A stretch of DNA of 23,961 bases from Tritrichomonas musculus (Eukaryota > Parabasalia > Tritrichomonadida > Tritrichomonadidae): the NCBI GenBank assembly GCA_039105265.1, contig JAPFFF010000386.1, positions 1-23,961 on the forward strand. The letters are read 5' to 3'. A model generated the notes under the pieces. The model was not told where the DNA came from. It made no database searches and was given only the letters and a program-made list of their open reading frames with translations. Position numbers and translations under genes: made by a program. Below, in pieces: positions 10,614 to 23,846 of the stretch; positions within the stretch are counted from its first letter, which is position 1, and the number at the start of each line of letters is the position of its first letter.

Positions 10614-13600
10614 AGAAACGTTTGAATAAGAATAATTGATATTGCGATTTAATCTTTATTGATTTTACTTAATTTCGAAATCGTTTTTAATTATCTTACA
10701 AAAGTGTTTGAGATTTGTGTTTTATTTAACTCTGTTCATTTGTGAGAAATGTTAGAATAAGAATAACTGAGATTAAGCTTTAATTTTTACTGATTTTACT
10801 TAATTTCGAAATCGTTTTTAATTATCTTACAAAAGTGTTTGAGATTTGTGTTTTATTTAACTCTGTTCATTTGTGAGAAATGTTAGAATAAGAATAACTG
10901 AGATTAAGCTTTAATTTTTACTGATTTTACTTAATTTCGAAATCGTTTATAATTATCTTACAAAAGTGTTTGAGATTTGTGTTTTATTTAACTCTGTTCA
11001 CTTGTGAGAAACGTTTGAATAGGAATAATTGATATTGCGATTTAATTTTTACTGATTTTACTTAATTTCGAAATCGTTTTTAATTATCTTACAAAAGTGT
11101 TTGAGATTTGTGTTTTATTTAACTCTGTTCACTTGTGAGAAACGTTTGAATAGGAATAATTGATATTGCGATTTAATTTTTACTGATTTTACTTAATTTC
11201 GAAATCGTTTTTAATTATCTTACAAAAGTGTTTGAGATTTGTGTTTTATTTAACTCTGTTCACTTGTGAGAAACGTTTGAATAAGAATAATTGATATTGC
11301 GATTTAATCTTTATTGATTTTACTTAATTTCGAAATCGTTTTTAATTATCTTACAAAAGTGTTTGAGATTTGTGTTTTATTTAACTCTGTTCATTTGTGA
11401 GAAATGTTAGAATAAGAATAACTGAGATTAAGCTTTAATTTTTACTGATTTTACTTAATTTCGAAATCGTTTTTAATTATCTTACAAAAGTGTTTGAGAT
11501 TTGTGTTTTATTTAACTCTGTTCATTTGTGAGAAATGTTAGAATAAGAATAACTGAGATTAAGCTTTAATTTTTACTGATTTTACTTAATTTCGAAATCG
11601 TTTATAATTATCTTACAAAAGTGTTTGAGATTTGTGTTTTATTTAACTCTGTTCATTTGTGAGAAACGTTTGAATAAGAATAACTGAGATTAAGCTTTAA
11701 TTTTTACTGATTTTACTTAATTTCGAAATCGTTTTTAATTATCTTACAAAAGTGTTTGAGATTTGTGTTTTATTTAACTCTGTTCATTTGTGAGAAACGT
11801 TTGAATAAGAATAATTGATATTGCGATTTAATCTTTATTGATTTTACTTAATTTCGAAATCGTTTTTAATTATCTTACAAAAGTGTTTGAGATTTGTGTT
11901 TTATTTAACTCTGTTCATTTGTGAGAAATGTTAGAATAAGAATAACTGAGATTAAGCTTTAATTTTTACTGATTTTACTTAATTTCGAAATCGTTTTTAA
12001 TTATCTTACAAAAGTGTTTGAGATTTGTGTTTTATTTAACTCTGTTCATTTGTGAGAAATGTTAGAATAAGAATAACTGAGATTAAGCTTTAATTTTTAC
12101 TGATTTTACTTAATTTCGAAATCGTTTATAATTATCTTACAAAAGTGTTTGAGATTTGTGTTTTATTTAACTCTGTTCACTTGTGAGAAACGTTTGAATA
12201 GGAATAATTGAGATTAAGCTTTAATTTTTACTGATTTTACTTAATTTCGAAATCGTTTATAATTATCTTACAAAAGTGTTTGAGATTTGTGTTTTATTTA
12301 ACTCTGTTCACTTGTGAGAAACGTTTGAATAAGAATAATTGATATTGCGATTTAATCTTTATTGATTTTACTTAATTTCGAAATCGTTTTTAATTATCTT
12401 ACAAAAGTGTTTGAGATTTGTGTTTTATTTAACTCTGTTCATTTGTGAGAAATGTTAGAATAAGAATAACTGAGATTAAGCTTTAATTTTTACTGATTTT
12501 ACTTAATTTCGAAATCGTTTTTAATTATCTTACAAAAGTGTTTGAGATTTGTGTTTTATTTAACTCTGTTCATTTGTGAGAAATGTTAGAATAAGAATAA
12601 CTGAGATTAAGCTTTAATTTTTACTGATTTTACTTAATTTCGAAATCGTTTATAATTATCTTACAAAAGTGTTTGAGATTTGTGTTTTATTTAACTCTGT
12701 TCATTTGTGAGAAACGTTTGAATAAGAATAACTGAGATTAAGCTTTAATTTTTACTGATTTTACTTAATTTCGAAATCGTTTATAATTATCTTACAAAAG
12801 TGTTTGAGATTTGTGTTTTATTTAACTCTGTTCACTTGTGAGAAACGTTTGAATAAGAATAATTGATATTGCGATTTAATCTTTATTGATTTTACTTAAT
12901 TTCGAAATCGTTTTTAATTATCTTACAAAAGTGTTTGAGATTTGTGTTTTATTTAACTCTGTTCATTTGTGAGAAATGTTAGAATAAGAATAACTGAGAT
13001 TAAGCTTTAATTTTTACTGATTTTACTTAATTTCGAAATCGTTTTTAATTATCTTACAAAAGTGTTTGAGATTTGTGTTTTATTTAACTCTGTTCATTTG
13101 TGAGAAATGTTAGAATAAGAATAACTGAGATTAAGCTTTAATTTTTACTGATTTTACTTAATTTCGAAATCGTTTATAATTATCTTACAAAAGTGTTTGA
13201 GATTTGTGTTTTATTTAACTCTGTTCATTTGTGAGAAACGTTTGAATAAGAATAACTGAGATTAAGCTTTAATTTTTACTGATTTTACTTAATTTCGAAA
13301 TCGTTTTTAATTATCTTACAAAAGTGTTTGAGATTTGTGTTTTATTTAACTCTGTTCATTTGTGAGAAACGTTTGAATAAGAATAATTGATATTGCGATT
13401 TAATCTTTATTGATTTTACTTAATTTCGAAATCGTTTTTAATTATCTTACAAAAGTGTTTGAGATTTGTGTTTTATTTAACTCTGTTCATTTGTGAGAAA
13501 TGTTAGAATAAGAATAACTGAGATTAAGCTTTAATTTTTACTGATTTTACTTAATTTCGAAATCGTTTTTAATTATCTTACAAAAGTGTTTGAGATTTGT

Positions 13601-13888
13601 GTTTTATTTAACTCTGTTCATTTGTGAGAAATGTTAGAATAAGAATAACTGAGATTAAGCTTTAATTTTTACTGATTTTACTTAATTTCGAAATCGTTTA
13701 TAATTATCTTACAAAAGTGTTTGAGATTTGTGTTTTATTTAACTCTGTTCATTTGTGAGAAACGTTTGAATAAGAATAACTGAGATTAAGCTTTAATTTT
13801 TACTGATTTTACTTAATTTCGAAATCGTTTATAATTATCTTACAAAAGTGTTTGAGATTTGTGTTTTATTTAACTCTGTTCACTTGTG

Positions 13889-14281
13889 AGAAACGTTTGA
13901 ATAAGAATAATTGATATTGCGATTTAATCTTTATTGATTTTACTTAATTTCGAAATCGTTTTTAATTATCTTACAAAAGTGTTTGAGATTTGTGTTTTAT
14001 TTAACTCTGTTCATTTGTGAGAAATGTTAGAATAAGAATAACTGAGATTAAGCTTTAATTTTTACTGATTTTACTTAATTTCGAAATCGTTTTTAATTAT
14101 CTTACAAAAGTGTTTGAGATTTGTGTTTTATTTAACTCTGTTCATTTGTGAGAAACGTTTGAATAAGAATAACTGAGATTAAGCTTTAATTTTTACTGAT
14201 TTTACTTAATTTCGAAATCGTTTATAATTATCTTACAAAAGTGTTTGAGATTTGTGTTTTATTTAACTCTGTTCACTTGTG
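13889..14281 (+). repeat. Trimer PQT in copy 2
   Basis: M107-M109, counterpart of 6291-6683. It is followed by the rare A74 P monomer at 14282, as in copy 1. Confidence 0.87.
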
Positions 14282-14805
14282 AGAAACGTTTGAATAAGAA
14301 TAATTGATATTGCGATTTAATCTTTATTGATTTTACTTAATTTCGAAATCGTTTATAATTATCTTACAAAAGTGTTTGAGATTTGTGTTTTATTTAACTC
14401 TGTTCATTTGTGAGAAATGTTAGAATAAGAATAACTGAGATTAAGCTTTAATTTTTACTGATTTTACTTAATTTCGAAATCGTTTTTAATTATCTTACAA
14501 AAGTGTTTGAGATTTGTGTTTTATTTAACTCTGTTCATTTGTGAGAAATGTTAGAATAAGAATAACTGAGATTAAGCTTTAATTTTTACTGATTTTACTT
14601 AATTTCGAAATCGTTTATAATTATCTTACAAAAGTGTTTGAGATTTGTGTTTTATTTAACTCTGTTCATTTGTGAGAAACGTTTGAATAAGAATAACTGA
14701 GATTAAGCTTTAATTTTTACTGATTTTACTTAATTTCGAAATCGTTTATAATTATCTTACAAAAGTGTTTGAGATTTGTGTTTTATTTAACTCTGTTCAC
14801 TTGTG

Positions 14806-15198
14806 AGAAACGTTTGAATAAGAATAATTGATATTGCGATTTAATCTTTATTGATTTTACTTAATTTCGAAATCGTTTTTAATTATCTTACAAAAGTGTT
14901 TGAGATTTGTGTTTTATTTAACTCTGTTCATTTGTGAGAAATGTTAGAATAAGAATAACTGAGATTAAGCTTTAATTTTTACTGATTTTACTTAATTTCG
15001 AAATCGTTTATAATTATCTTACAAAAGTGTTTGAGATTTGTGTTTTATTTAACTCTGTTCATTTGTGAGAAACGTTTGAATAAGAATAACTGAGATTAAG
15101 CTTTAATTTTTACTGATTTTACTTAATTTCGAAATCGTTTATAATTATCTTACAAAAGTGTTTGAGATTTGTGTTTTATTTAACTCTGTTCACTTGTG
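14806..15198 (+). repeat. Trimer PRT in copy 2
   Basis: M114-M116, counterpart of 7208-7600. It is followed directly by the H monomer M117. The A16/A74 monomer that follows in copy 1 (M59) is absent here. Confidence 0.87.
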
Positions 15199-17032
15199 AG
15201 AAACGTTTGAATAGGAATAATTGATATTGCGATTTAATTTTTACTGATTTTACTTAATTTCGAAATCGTTTTTAATTATCTTACAAAAGTGTTTGAGATT
15301 TGTGTTTTATTTAACTCTGTTCACTTGTGAGAAACGTTTGAATAGGAATAATTGAGATTAAGCTTTAATTTTTACTGATTTTACTTAATTTCGAAATCGT
15401 TTATAATTATCTTACAAAAGTGTTTGAGATGTGTATTTTATTTAACTCTGTTCACTTGTGAGAAACGTTTGAATAAGAATAATTGATATTGCGATTTAAT
15501 CTTTATTGATTTTACTTAATTTCGAAATCGTTTTTAATTATCTTACAAAAGTGTTTGAGATTTATGTTTTATTTAACTCTGTTCACTTGTGAGAAACGTT
15601 TGAATAGGAATAATTGAGATTAAGCTTTAATTTTTACTGATTTTACTTAATTTCGAAATCGTTTTTAATTATCTTACAAAAGTGTTTGAGATTTGTGTTT
15701 TATTTAACTCTGTTCATTTGTGAGAAACGTTTGAATAAGAATAACTGAGATTAAGCTTTAATTTTTATTGATTTTACTTAATTTCGAAATCGTTTTTAAT
15801 TATCTTACAAAAGTGTTTGAGATTTGTGTTTTATTTAACTCTGTTCACTTGTGAGAAACGTTTGAATAGGAATAATTGAGATTAAGCTTTAATTTTTACT
15901 GATTTTACTTAATTTCGAAATCGTTTATAATTATCTTACAAAAGTGTTTGAGATTTGTGTTTTATTTAACTCTGTTCACTTGTGAGAAACGTTTGAATAG
16001 GAATAATTGAGATTAAGCTTTAATTTTTACTGATTTTACTTAATTTCGAAATCGTTTATAATTATCTTACAAAAGTGTTTGAGATTTGTGTTTTATTTAA
16101 CTCTGTTCACTTGTGAGAAACGTTTGAATAAGAATAATTGATATTGCGATTTAATTTTTACTGATTTTACTTAATTTCGAAATCGTTTATAATTATCTTA
16201 CAAAAGTGTTTGAGATTTGTGTTTTATTTAACTCTGTTCACTTGTGAGAAACGTTTGAATAGGAATAATTGATATTGCGATTTAATTTTTACTGATTTTA
16301 CTTAATTTCGAAATCGTTTTTAATTATCTTACAAAAGTGTTTGAGATTTGTGTTTTATTTAACTCTGTTCACTTGTGAGAAACGTTTGAATAGGAATAAT
16401 TGAGATTAAGCTTTAATTTTTACTGATTTTACTTAATTTCGAAATCGTTTATAATTATCTTACAAAAGTGTTTGAGATGTGTATTTTATTTAACTCTGTT
16501 CACTTGTGAGAAACGTTTGAATAAGAATAATTGATATTGCGATTTAATCTTTATTGATTTTACTTAATTTCGAAATCGTTTTTAATTATCTTACAAAAGT
16601 GTTTGAGATTTATGTTTTATTTAACTCTGTTCACTTGTGAGAAACGTTTGAATAGGAATAATTGAGATTAAGCTTTAATTTTTACTGATTTTACTTAATT
16701 TCGAAATCGTTTTTAATTATCTTACAAAAGTGTTTGAGATTTGTGTTTTATTTAACTCTGTTCATTTGTGAGAAACGTTTGAATAAGAATAACTGAGATT
16801 AAGCTTTAATTTTTATTGATTTTACTTAATTTCGAAATCGTTTTTAATTATCTTACAAAAGTGTTTGAGATTTGTGTTTTATTTAACTCTGTTCACTTGT
16901 GAGAAACGTTTGAATAGGAATAATTGAGATTAAGCTTTAATTTTTACTGATTTTACTTAATTTCGAAATCGTTTATAATTATCTTACAAAAGTGTTTGAG
17001 ATTTGTGTTTTATTTAACTCTGTTCACTTGTG
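15199..17032 (+). repeat. G16-rich octamer domain, copy 2 (M117-M130)
   Basis: Two 7-monomer units. The unit at 15199-16115 lacks the opening A16/A74 monomer of the octamer but keeps both terminal G monomers. The unit at 16116-17032 has the opening monomer and a single terminal G. The G102/A106 and A104 markers are present in both (15431, 15435, 15564; 16479, 16483, 16612). M131, just beyond, again has the type of an opening monomer, hinting at a third, unfinished unit. Confidence 0.87.
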
Positions 17033-18211
17033 AGAAACGTTTGAATAAGAATAATTGATATTGCGATTTAATTTTTACTGATTTTACTTAATTTCGAAAT
17101 CGTTTATAATTATCTTACAAAAGTGTTTGAGATTTGTGTTTTATTTAACTCTGTTCACTTGTGAGAAACGTTTGAATAAGAATAATTGAGATTAAGCTTT
17201 AATTTTTACTGATTTTACTTAATTTCGAAATCGTTTATAATTATCTTACAAAAGTGTTTGAGATTTGTGTTTTATTTAACTCTGTTCACTTGTGAGAAAC
17301 GTTTGAATAGGAATAACTGAGATTAAGCTTTAATTTTTACTGATTTTACTTAATTTCGAAATCGTTTATAATTATCTTACAAAAGTGTTTGAGATTTGTG
17401 TTTTATTTAACTCTGTTCACTTGTGAGAAACGTTTGAATAAGAATAATTGATATTGCGATTTAATTTTTATTGATTTTACTTAATTTCGAAATCGTTTTT
17501 AATTATCTTACAAAAGTGTTTGAGATTTGTGTTTTATTTAACTCTGTTCACTTGTGAGAAACGTTTGAATAAGAATAATTGAGATTAAGCTTTAATTTTT
17601 ACTGATTTTACTTAATTTCGAAATCGTTTATAATTATCTTACAAAAGTGTTTGAGATTTGTGTTTTATTTAACTCTGTTCACTTGTGAGAAACGTTTGAA
17701 TAAGAATAATTGAGATTAAGCTTTAATTTTTACTGATTTTACTTAATTTCGAAATCGTTTATAATTATCTTACAAAAGTGTTTGAGATTTGTGTTTTATT
17801 TAACTCTGTTCATTTGTGAGAAACGTTTGAATAAGAATAACTGAGATTAAGCTTTAATTTTTACTGATTTTACTTAATTTCGAAATCGTTTATAATTATC
17901 TTACAAAAGTGTTTGAGATTTGTGTTTTATTTAACTCTGTTCACTTGTGAGAAACGTTTGAATAAGAATAATTGATATTGCGATTTAATTTTTACTGATT
18001 TTACTTAATTTCGAAATCGTTTTTAATTATCTTACAAAAGTGTTTGAGATTTGTGTTTTATTTAACTCTGTTCACTTGTGAGAAACGTTTGAATAAGAAT
18101 AATTGATATTGCGATTTAATTTTTACTGATTTTACTTAATTTCGAAATCGTTTTTAATTATCTTACAAAAGTGTTTGAGATTTGTGTTTTATTTAACTCT
18201 GTTCACTTGTG
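17033..18211 (+). repeat. Transition domain (M131-M139)
   Basis: Nine monomers without the T6/A10 front. M131 has the GATATTGCG core with T41/C46 and A74. M132, M135 and M136 are T23 GAGATTAAGC forms with A74. M133 (17295) is the only monomer with both G16 and C23. M134 is P-like with T41/T46. M137 is a T monomer. M138 and M139 are GATATTGCG/T41/C46 forms with A16. The last two sit just before the tetramers resume, the place the H-H pair takes at 3409 and 11007. Confidence 0.82.
17295..17425 (+). repeat. Monomer M133, G16 combined with C23
   Basis: The other 26 G16 monomers carry T23. Here G16 is followed 7 bp later by C23, a mark otherwise found only on A16 monomers. The rest is the T type (A74, C126). 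It is best read as a recombinant or gene-conversion product with a breakpoint between positions 16 and 23; a recurrent single substitution is also possible. Confidence 0.8.
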
Positions 18212-20176
18212 AGAAACGTTTGAATAAGAATAATTGATATTGCGATTTAATCTTTATTGATTTTACTTAATTTCGAAATCGTTTTTAATTATCTTACAAA
18301 AGTGTTTGAGATTTGTGTTTTATTTAACTCTGTTCATTTGTGAGAAATGTTAGAATAAGAATAACTGAGATTAAGCTTTAATTTTTACTGATTTTACTTA
18401 ATTTCGAAATCGTTTATAATTATCTTACAAAAGTGTTTGAGATTTGTGTTTTATTTAACTCTGTTCATTTGTGAGAAACGTTTGAATAAGAATAACTGAG
18501 ATTAAGCTTTAATTTTTACTGATTTTACTTAATTTCGAAATCGTTTTTAATTATCTTACAAAAGTGTTTGAGATTTGTGTTTTATTTAACTCTGTTCACT
18601 TGTGAGAAACGTTTGAATAAGAATAATTGATATTGCGATTTAATCTTTATTGATTTTACTTAATTTCGAAATCGTTTTTAATTATCTTACAAAAGTGTTT
18701 GAGATTTGTGTTTTATTTAACTCTGTTCATTTGTGAGAAATGTTAGAATAAGAATAACTGAGATTAAGCTTTAATTTTTACTGATTTTACTTAATTTCGA
18801 AATCGTTTTTAATTATCTTACAAAAGTGTTTGAGATTTGTGTTTTATTTAACTCTGTTCATTTGTGAGAAATGTTAGAATAAGAATAACTGAGATTAAGC
18901 TTTAATTTTTACTGATTTTACTTAATTTCGAAATCGTTTATAATTATCTTACAAAAGTGTTTGAGATTTGTGTTTTATTTAACTCTGTTCATTTGTGAGA
19001 AACGTTTGAATAAGAATAACTGAGATTAAGCTTTAATTTTTACTGATTTTACTTAATTTCGAAATCGTTTTTAATTATCTTACAAAAGTGTTTGAGATTT
19101 GTGTTTTATTTAACTCTGTTCATTTGTGAGAAACGTTTGAATAAGAATAATTGATATTGCGATTTAATCTTTATTGATTTTACTTAATTTCGAAATCGTT
19201 TTTAATTATCTTACAAAAGTGTTTGAGATTTGTGTTTTATTTAACTCTGTTCATTTGTGAGAAATGTTAGAATAAGAATAACTGAGATTAAGCTTTAATT
19301 TTTACTGATTTTACTTAATTTCGAAATCGTTTTTAATTATCTTACAAAAGTGTTTGAGATTTGTGTTTTATTTAACTCTGTTCATTTGTGAGAAATGTTA
19401 GAATAAGAATAACTGAGATTAAGCTTTAATTTTTACTGATTTTACTTAATTTCGAAATCGTTTATAATTATCTTACAAAAGTGTTTGAGATTTGTGTTTT
19501 ATTTAACTCTGTTCATTTGTGAGAAACGTTTGAATAAGAATAACTGAGATTAAGCTTTAATTTTTACTGATTTTACTTAATTTCGAAATCGTTTATAATT
19601 ATCTTACAAAAGTGTTTGAGATTTGTGTTTTATTTAACTCTGTTCACTTGTGAGAAACGTTTGAATAAGAATAATTGATATTGCGATTTAATCTTTATTG
19701 ATTTTACTTAATTTCGAAATCGTTTTTAATTATCTTACAAAAGTGTTTGAGATTTGTGTTTTATTTAACTCTGTTCATTTGTGAGAAATGTTAGAATAAG
19801 AATAACTGAGATTAAGCTTTAATTTTTACTGATTTTACTTAATTTCGAAATCGTTTTTAATTATCTTACAAAAGTGTTTGAGATTTGTGTTTTATTTAAC
19901 TCTGTTCATTTGTGAGAAATGTTAGAATAAGAATAACTGAGATTAAGCTTTAATTTTTACTGATTTTACTTAATTTCGAAATCGTTTATAATTATCTTAC
20001 AAAAGTGTTTGAGATTTGTGTTTTATTTAACTCTGTTCATTTGTGAGAAACGTTTGAATAAGAATAACTGAGATTAAGCTTTAATTTTTACTGATTTTAC
20101 TTAATTTCGAAATCGTTTATAATTATCTTACAAAAGTGTTTGAGATTTGTGTTTTATTTAACTCTGTTCATTTGTG
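18212..20176 (+). repeat. Tetramer domain of the left arm of superblock 3 (M140-M154)
   Basis: A PRS trimer (18212-18604) is followed by PQRS (18605), PQRT (19129) and PQRT with T126 (19653). It continues in phase into the third superblock copy at 20177 and aligns only loosely with M9-M23 at the same offset. It is regular where 1-3015 is irregular, so the left flank of superblock 3 differs from that of superblock 1. Confidence 0.85.
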
Positions 20177-22403
20177 AGAAACGTTTGAATAAGAATAATT
20201 GATATTGCGATTTAATCTTTATTGATTTTACTTAATTTCGAAATCGTTTTTAATTATCTTACAAAAGTGTTTGAGATTTGTGTTTTATTTAACTCTGTTC
20301 ATTTGTGAGAAATGTTAGAATAAGAATAACTGAGATTAAGCTTTAATTTTTACTGATTTTACTTAATTTCGAAATCGTTTTTAATTATCTTACAAAAGTG
20401 TTTGAGATTTGTGTTTTATTTAACTCTGTTCATTTGTGAGAAATGTTAGAATAAGAATAACTGAGATTAAGCTTTAATTTTTACTGATTTTACTTAATTT
20501 CGAAATCGTTTATAATTATCTTACAAAAGTGTTTGAGATTTGTGTTTTATTTAACTCTGTTCACTTGTGAGAAACGTTTGAATAGGAATAATTGATATTG
20601 CGATTTAATTTTTACTGATTTTACTTAATTTCGAAATCGTTTTTAATTATCTTACAAAAGTGTTTGAGATTTGTGTTTTATTTAACTCTGTTCATTTGTG
20701 AGAAACGTTTGAATAAGAATAATTGATATTGCGATTTAATTTTTACTGATTTTACTTAATTTCGAAATCGTTTTTAATTATCTTACAAAAGTGTTTGAGA
20801 TTTGTGTTTTATTTAACTCTGTTCATTTGTGAGAAACGTTTGAATAAGAATAATTGATATTGCGATTTAATCTTTATTGATTTTACTTAATTTCGAAATC
20901 GTTTTTAATTATCTTACAAAAGTGTTTGAGATTTGTGTTTTATTTAACTCTGTTCATTTGTGAGAAATGTTAGAATAAGAATAACTGAGATTAAGCTTTA
21001 ATTTTTACTGATTTTACTTAATTTCGAAATCGTTTTTAATTATCTTACAAAAGTGTTTGAGATTTGTGTTTTATTTAACTCTGTTCATTTGTGAGAAATG
21101 TTAGAATAAGAATAACTGAGATTAAGCTTTAATTTTTACTGATTTTACTTAATTTCGAAATCGTTTATAATTATCTTACAAAAGTGTTTGAGATTTGTGT
21201 TTTATTTAACTCTGTTCATTTGTGAGAAACGTTTGAATAAGAATAACTGAGATTAAGCTTTAATTTTTACTGATTTTACTTAATTTCGAAATCGTTTTTA
21301 ATTATCTTACAAAAGTGTTTGAGATTTGTGTTTTATTTAACTCTGTTCATTTGTGAGAAACGTTTGAATAAGAATAATTGATATTGCGATTTAATCTTTA
21401 TTGATTTTACTTAATTTCGAAATCGTTTTTAATTATCTTACAAAAGTGTTTGAGATTTGTGTTTTATTTAACTCTGTTCATTTGTGAGAAATGTTAGAAT
21501 AAGAATAACTGAGATTAAGCTTTAATTTTTACTGATTTTACTTAATTTCGAAATCGTTTTTAATTATCTTACAAAAGTGTTTGAGATTTGTGTTTTATTT
21601 AACTCTGTTCATTTGTGAGAAATGTTAGAATAAGAATAACTGAGATTAAGCTTTAATTTTTACTGATTTTACTTAATTTCGAAATCGTTTATAATTATCT
21701 TACAAAAGTGTTTGAGATTTGTGTTTTATTTAACTCTGTTCACTTGTGAGAAACGTTTGAATAGGAATAATTGAGATTAAGCTTTAATTTTTACTGATTT
21801 TACTTAATTTCGAAATCGTTTATAATTATCTTACAAAAGTGTTTGAGATTTGTGTTTTATTTAACTCTGTTCACTTGTGAGAAACGTTTGAATAAGAATA
21901 ATTGATATTGCGATTTAATCTTTATTGATTTTACTTAATTTCGAAATCGTTTTTAATTATCTTACAAAAGTGTTTGAGATTTGTGTTTTATTTAACTCTG
22001 TTCATTTGTGAGAAATGTTAGAATAAGAATAACTGAGATTAAGCTTTAATTTTTACTGATTTTACTTAATTTCGAAATCGTTTTTAATTATCTTACAAAA
22101 GTGTTTGAGATTTGTGTTTTATTTAACTCTGTTCATTTGTGAGAAATGTTAGAATAAGAATAACTGAGATTAAGCTTTAATTTTTACTGATTTTACTTAA
22201 TTTCGAAATCGTTTATAATTATCTTACAAAAGTGTTTGAGATTTGTGTTTTATTTAACTCTGTTCATTTGTGAGAAACGTTTGAATAAGAATAACTGAGA
22301 TTAAGCTTTAATTTTTACTGATTTTACTTAATTTCGAAATCGTTTATAATTATCTTACAAAAGTGTTTGAGATTTGTGTTTTATTTAACTCTGTTCACTT
22401 GTG

Positions 22404-22929
22404 AGAAACGTTTGAATAAGAATAATTGATATTGCGATTTAATCTTTATTGATTTTACTTAATTTCGAAATCGTTTTTTAATTATCTTACAAAAGTGTTT
22501 GAGATTTGTGTTTTATTTAACTCTGTTCATTTGTGAGAAATGTTAGAATAAGAATAACTGAGATTAAGCTTTAATTTTTACTGATTTTACTTAATTTCGA
22601 AATCGTTTTTAATTATCTTACAAAAGTGTTTGAGATTTGTGTTTTATTTAACTCTGTTCATTTGTGAGAAATGTTAGAATAAGAATAACTGAGATTAAGC
22701 TTTAATTTTTACTGATTTTACTTAATTTCGAAATCGTTTATAATTATCTTACAAAAGTGTTTGAGATTTGTGTTTTATTTAACTCTGTTCATTTGTGAGA
22801 AACGTTTGAATAAGAATAACTGAGATTAAGCTTTAATTTTTACTGATTTTACTTAATTTCGAAATCGTTTTTAATTATCTTACAAAAGTGTTTGAGATTT
22901 GTGTTTTAATTTAACTCTGTTCATTTGTG
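22404..22929 (+). repeat. Tetramer PQRS with two single-base insertions
   Basis: M172 has six T instead of five in the run at 22474-22479. M175 has AA instead of A at 22908-22909. These are the only one-base length changes I found in the window and make both monomers 132 bp. The first lies in a homopolymer and could be a sequencing error. Confidence 0.85.
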
Positions 22930-23060
22930 AGAAACGTTTGAATAAGAATAATTGATATTGCGATTTAATCTTTATTGATTTTACTTAATTTCGAAATCGT
23001 TTTTAATTATCTTACAAAAGTGTTTGAGATTTGTGTTTTATTTAACTCTGTTCATTTGTG

Positions 23061-23191
23061 AGAAATGTTAGAATAAGAATAACTGAGATTAAGCTTTAAT
23101 TTTTACTGATTTTACTTAATTTCGAAATCGTTTTTAATTATCTTACAAAAGTGTTTGAGATTTGTGTTTTATTTAACTCTGTTCAATTGTG
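23061..23191 (+). repeat. Monomer M177 with a private A at position 126
   Basis: A Q monomer whose position 126 (23186) is A. Every other full monomer has C or T there. It is one of very few private substitutions in the array and lies within 720 bp of the two one-base insertions. Confidence 0.85.
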
Positions 23192-23453
23192 AGAAATGTT
23201 AGAATAAGAATAACTGAGATTAAGCTTTAATTTTTACTGATTTTACTTAATTTCGAAATCGTTTATAATTATCTTACAAAAGTGTTTGAGATTTGTGTTT
23301 TATTTAACTCTGTTCATTTGTGAGAAACGTTTGAATAAGAATAACTGAGATTAAGCTTTAATTTTTACTGATTTTACTTAATTTCGAAATCGTTTATAAT
23401 TATCTTACAAAAGTGTTTGAGATTTGTGTTTTATTTAACTCTGTTCACTTGTG

Positions 23454-23846
23454 AGAAACGTTTGAATAAGAATAATTGATATTGCGATTTAATCTTTATT
23501 GATTTTACTTAATTTCGAAATCGTTTTTAATTATCTTACAAAAGTGTTTGAGATTTGTGTTTTATTTAACTCTGTTCATTTGTGAGAAATGTTAGAATAA
23601 GAATAACTGAGATTAAGCTTTAATTTTTACTGATTTTACTTAATTTCGAAATCGTTTTTAATTATCTTACAAAAGTGTTTGAGATTTGTGTTTTATTTAA
23701 CTCTGTTCATTTGTGAGAAACGTTTGAATAAGAATAACTGAGATTAAGCTTTAATTTTTACTGATTTTACTTAATTTCGAAATCGTTTATAATTATCTTA
23801 CAAAAGTGTTTGAGATTTGTGTTTTATTTAACTCTGTTCACTTGTG
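23454..23846 (+). repeat. Trimer PQT in copy 3
   Basis: M180-M182, counterpart of 6291-6683 and 13889-14281. It is again followed by a P monomer with A74 (23847). This fixes the register of the third superblock copy. Confidence 0.86.

Larger units (their letters stand above)
10614..15198 (+). repeat. Tetramer higher-order repeat domain, copy 2 (M82-M116)
   Basis: The order is P-Q-R(C126)-H-H, PQRS (11269), PQRG (11793), PQRT (12317), PQRS (12841), PQRT (13365), PQT trimer (13889), P(A74)QRT (14282), PRT trimer (14806). All 35 monomers match M24-M58 in type at a constant offset of 7598 bp. Confidence 0.9.
10614..17032 (+). repeat. Superblock copy 2 (49 monomers, about 6.42 kb)
   Basis: M82-M130 repeat M24-M73 in the same order of monomer types, lacking only the equivalent of M59. 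I found no difference between the two copies at the diagnostic sites other than that one monomer. Both flanks then diverge: M81 and M23 differ at position 23, and M131 and M74 differ in core and position 74. These points are therefore the duplication edges. Confidence 0.87.

Noticed and set aside
3016-17032. Superblock duplication as a pure assembly error
   Set aside because: It cannot be excluded without reads. The one-monomer difference (M59), the different flanks and a third copy with its own changes argue for real copies.
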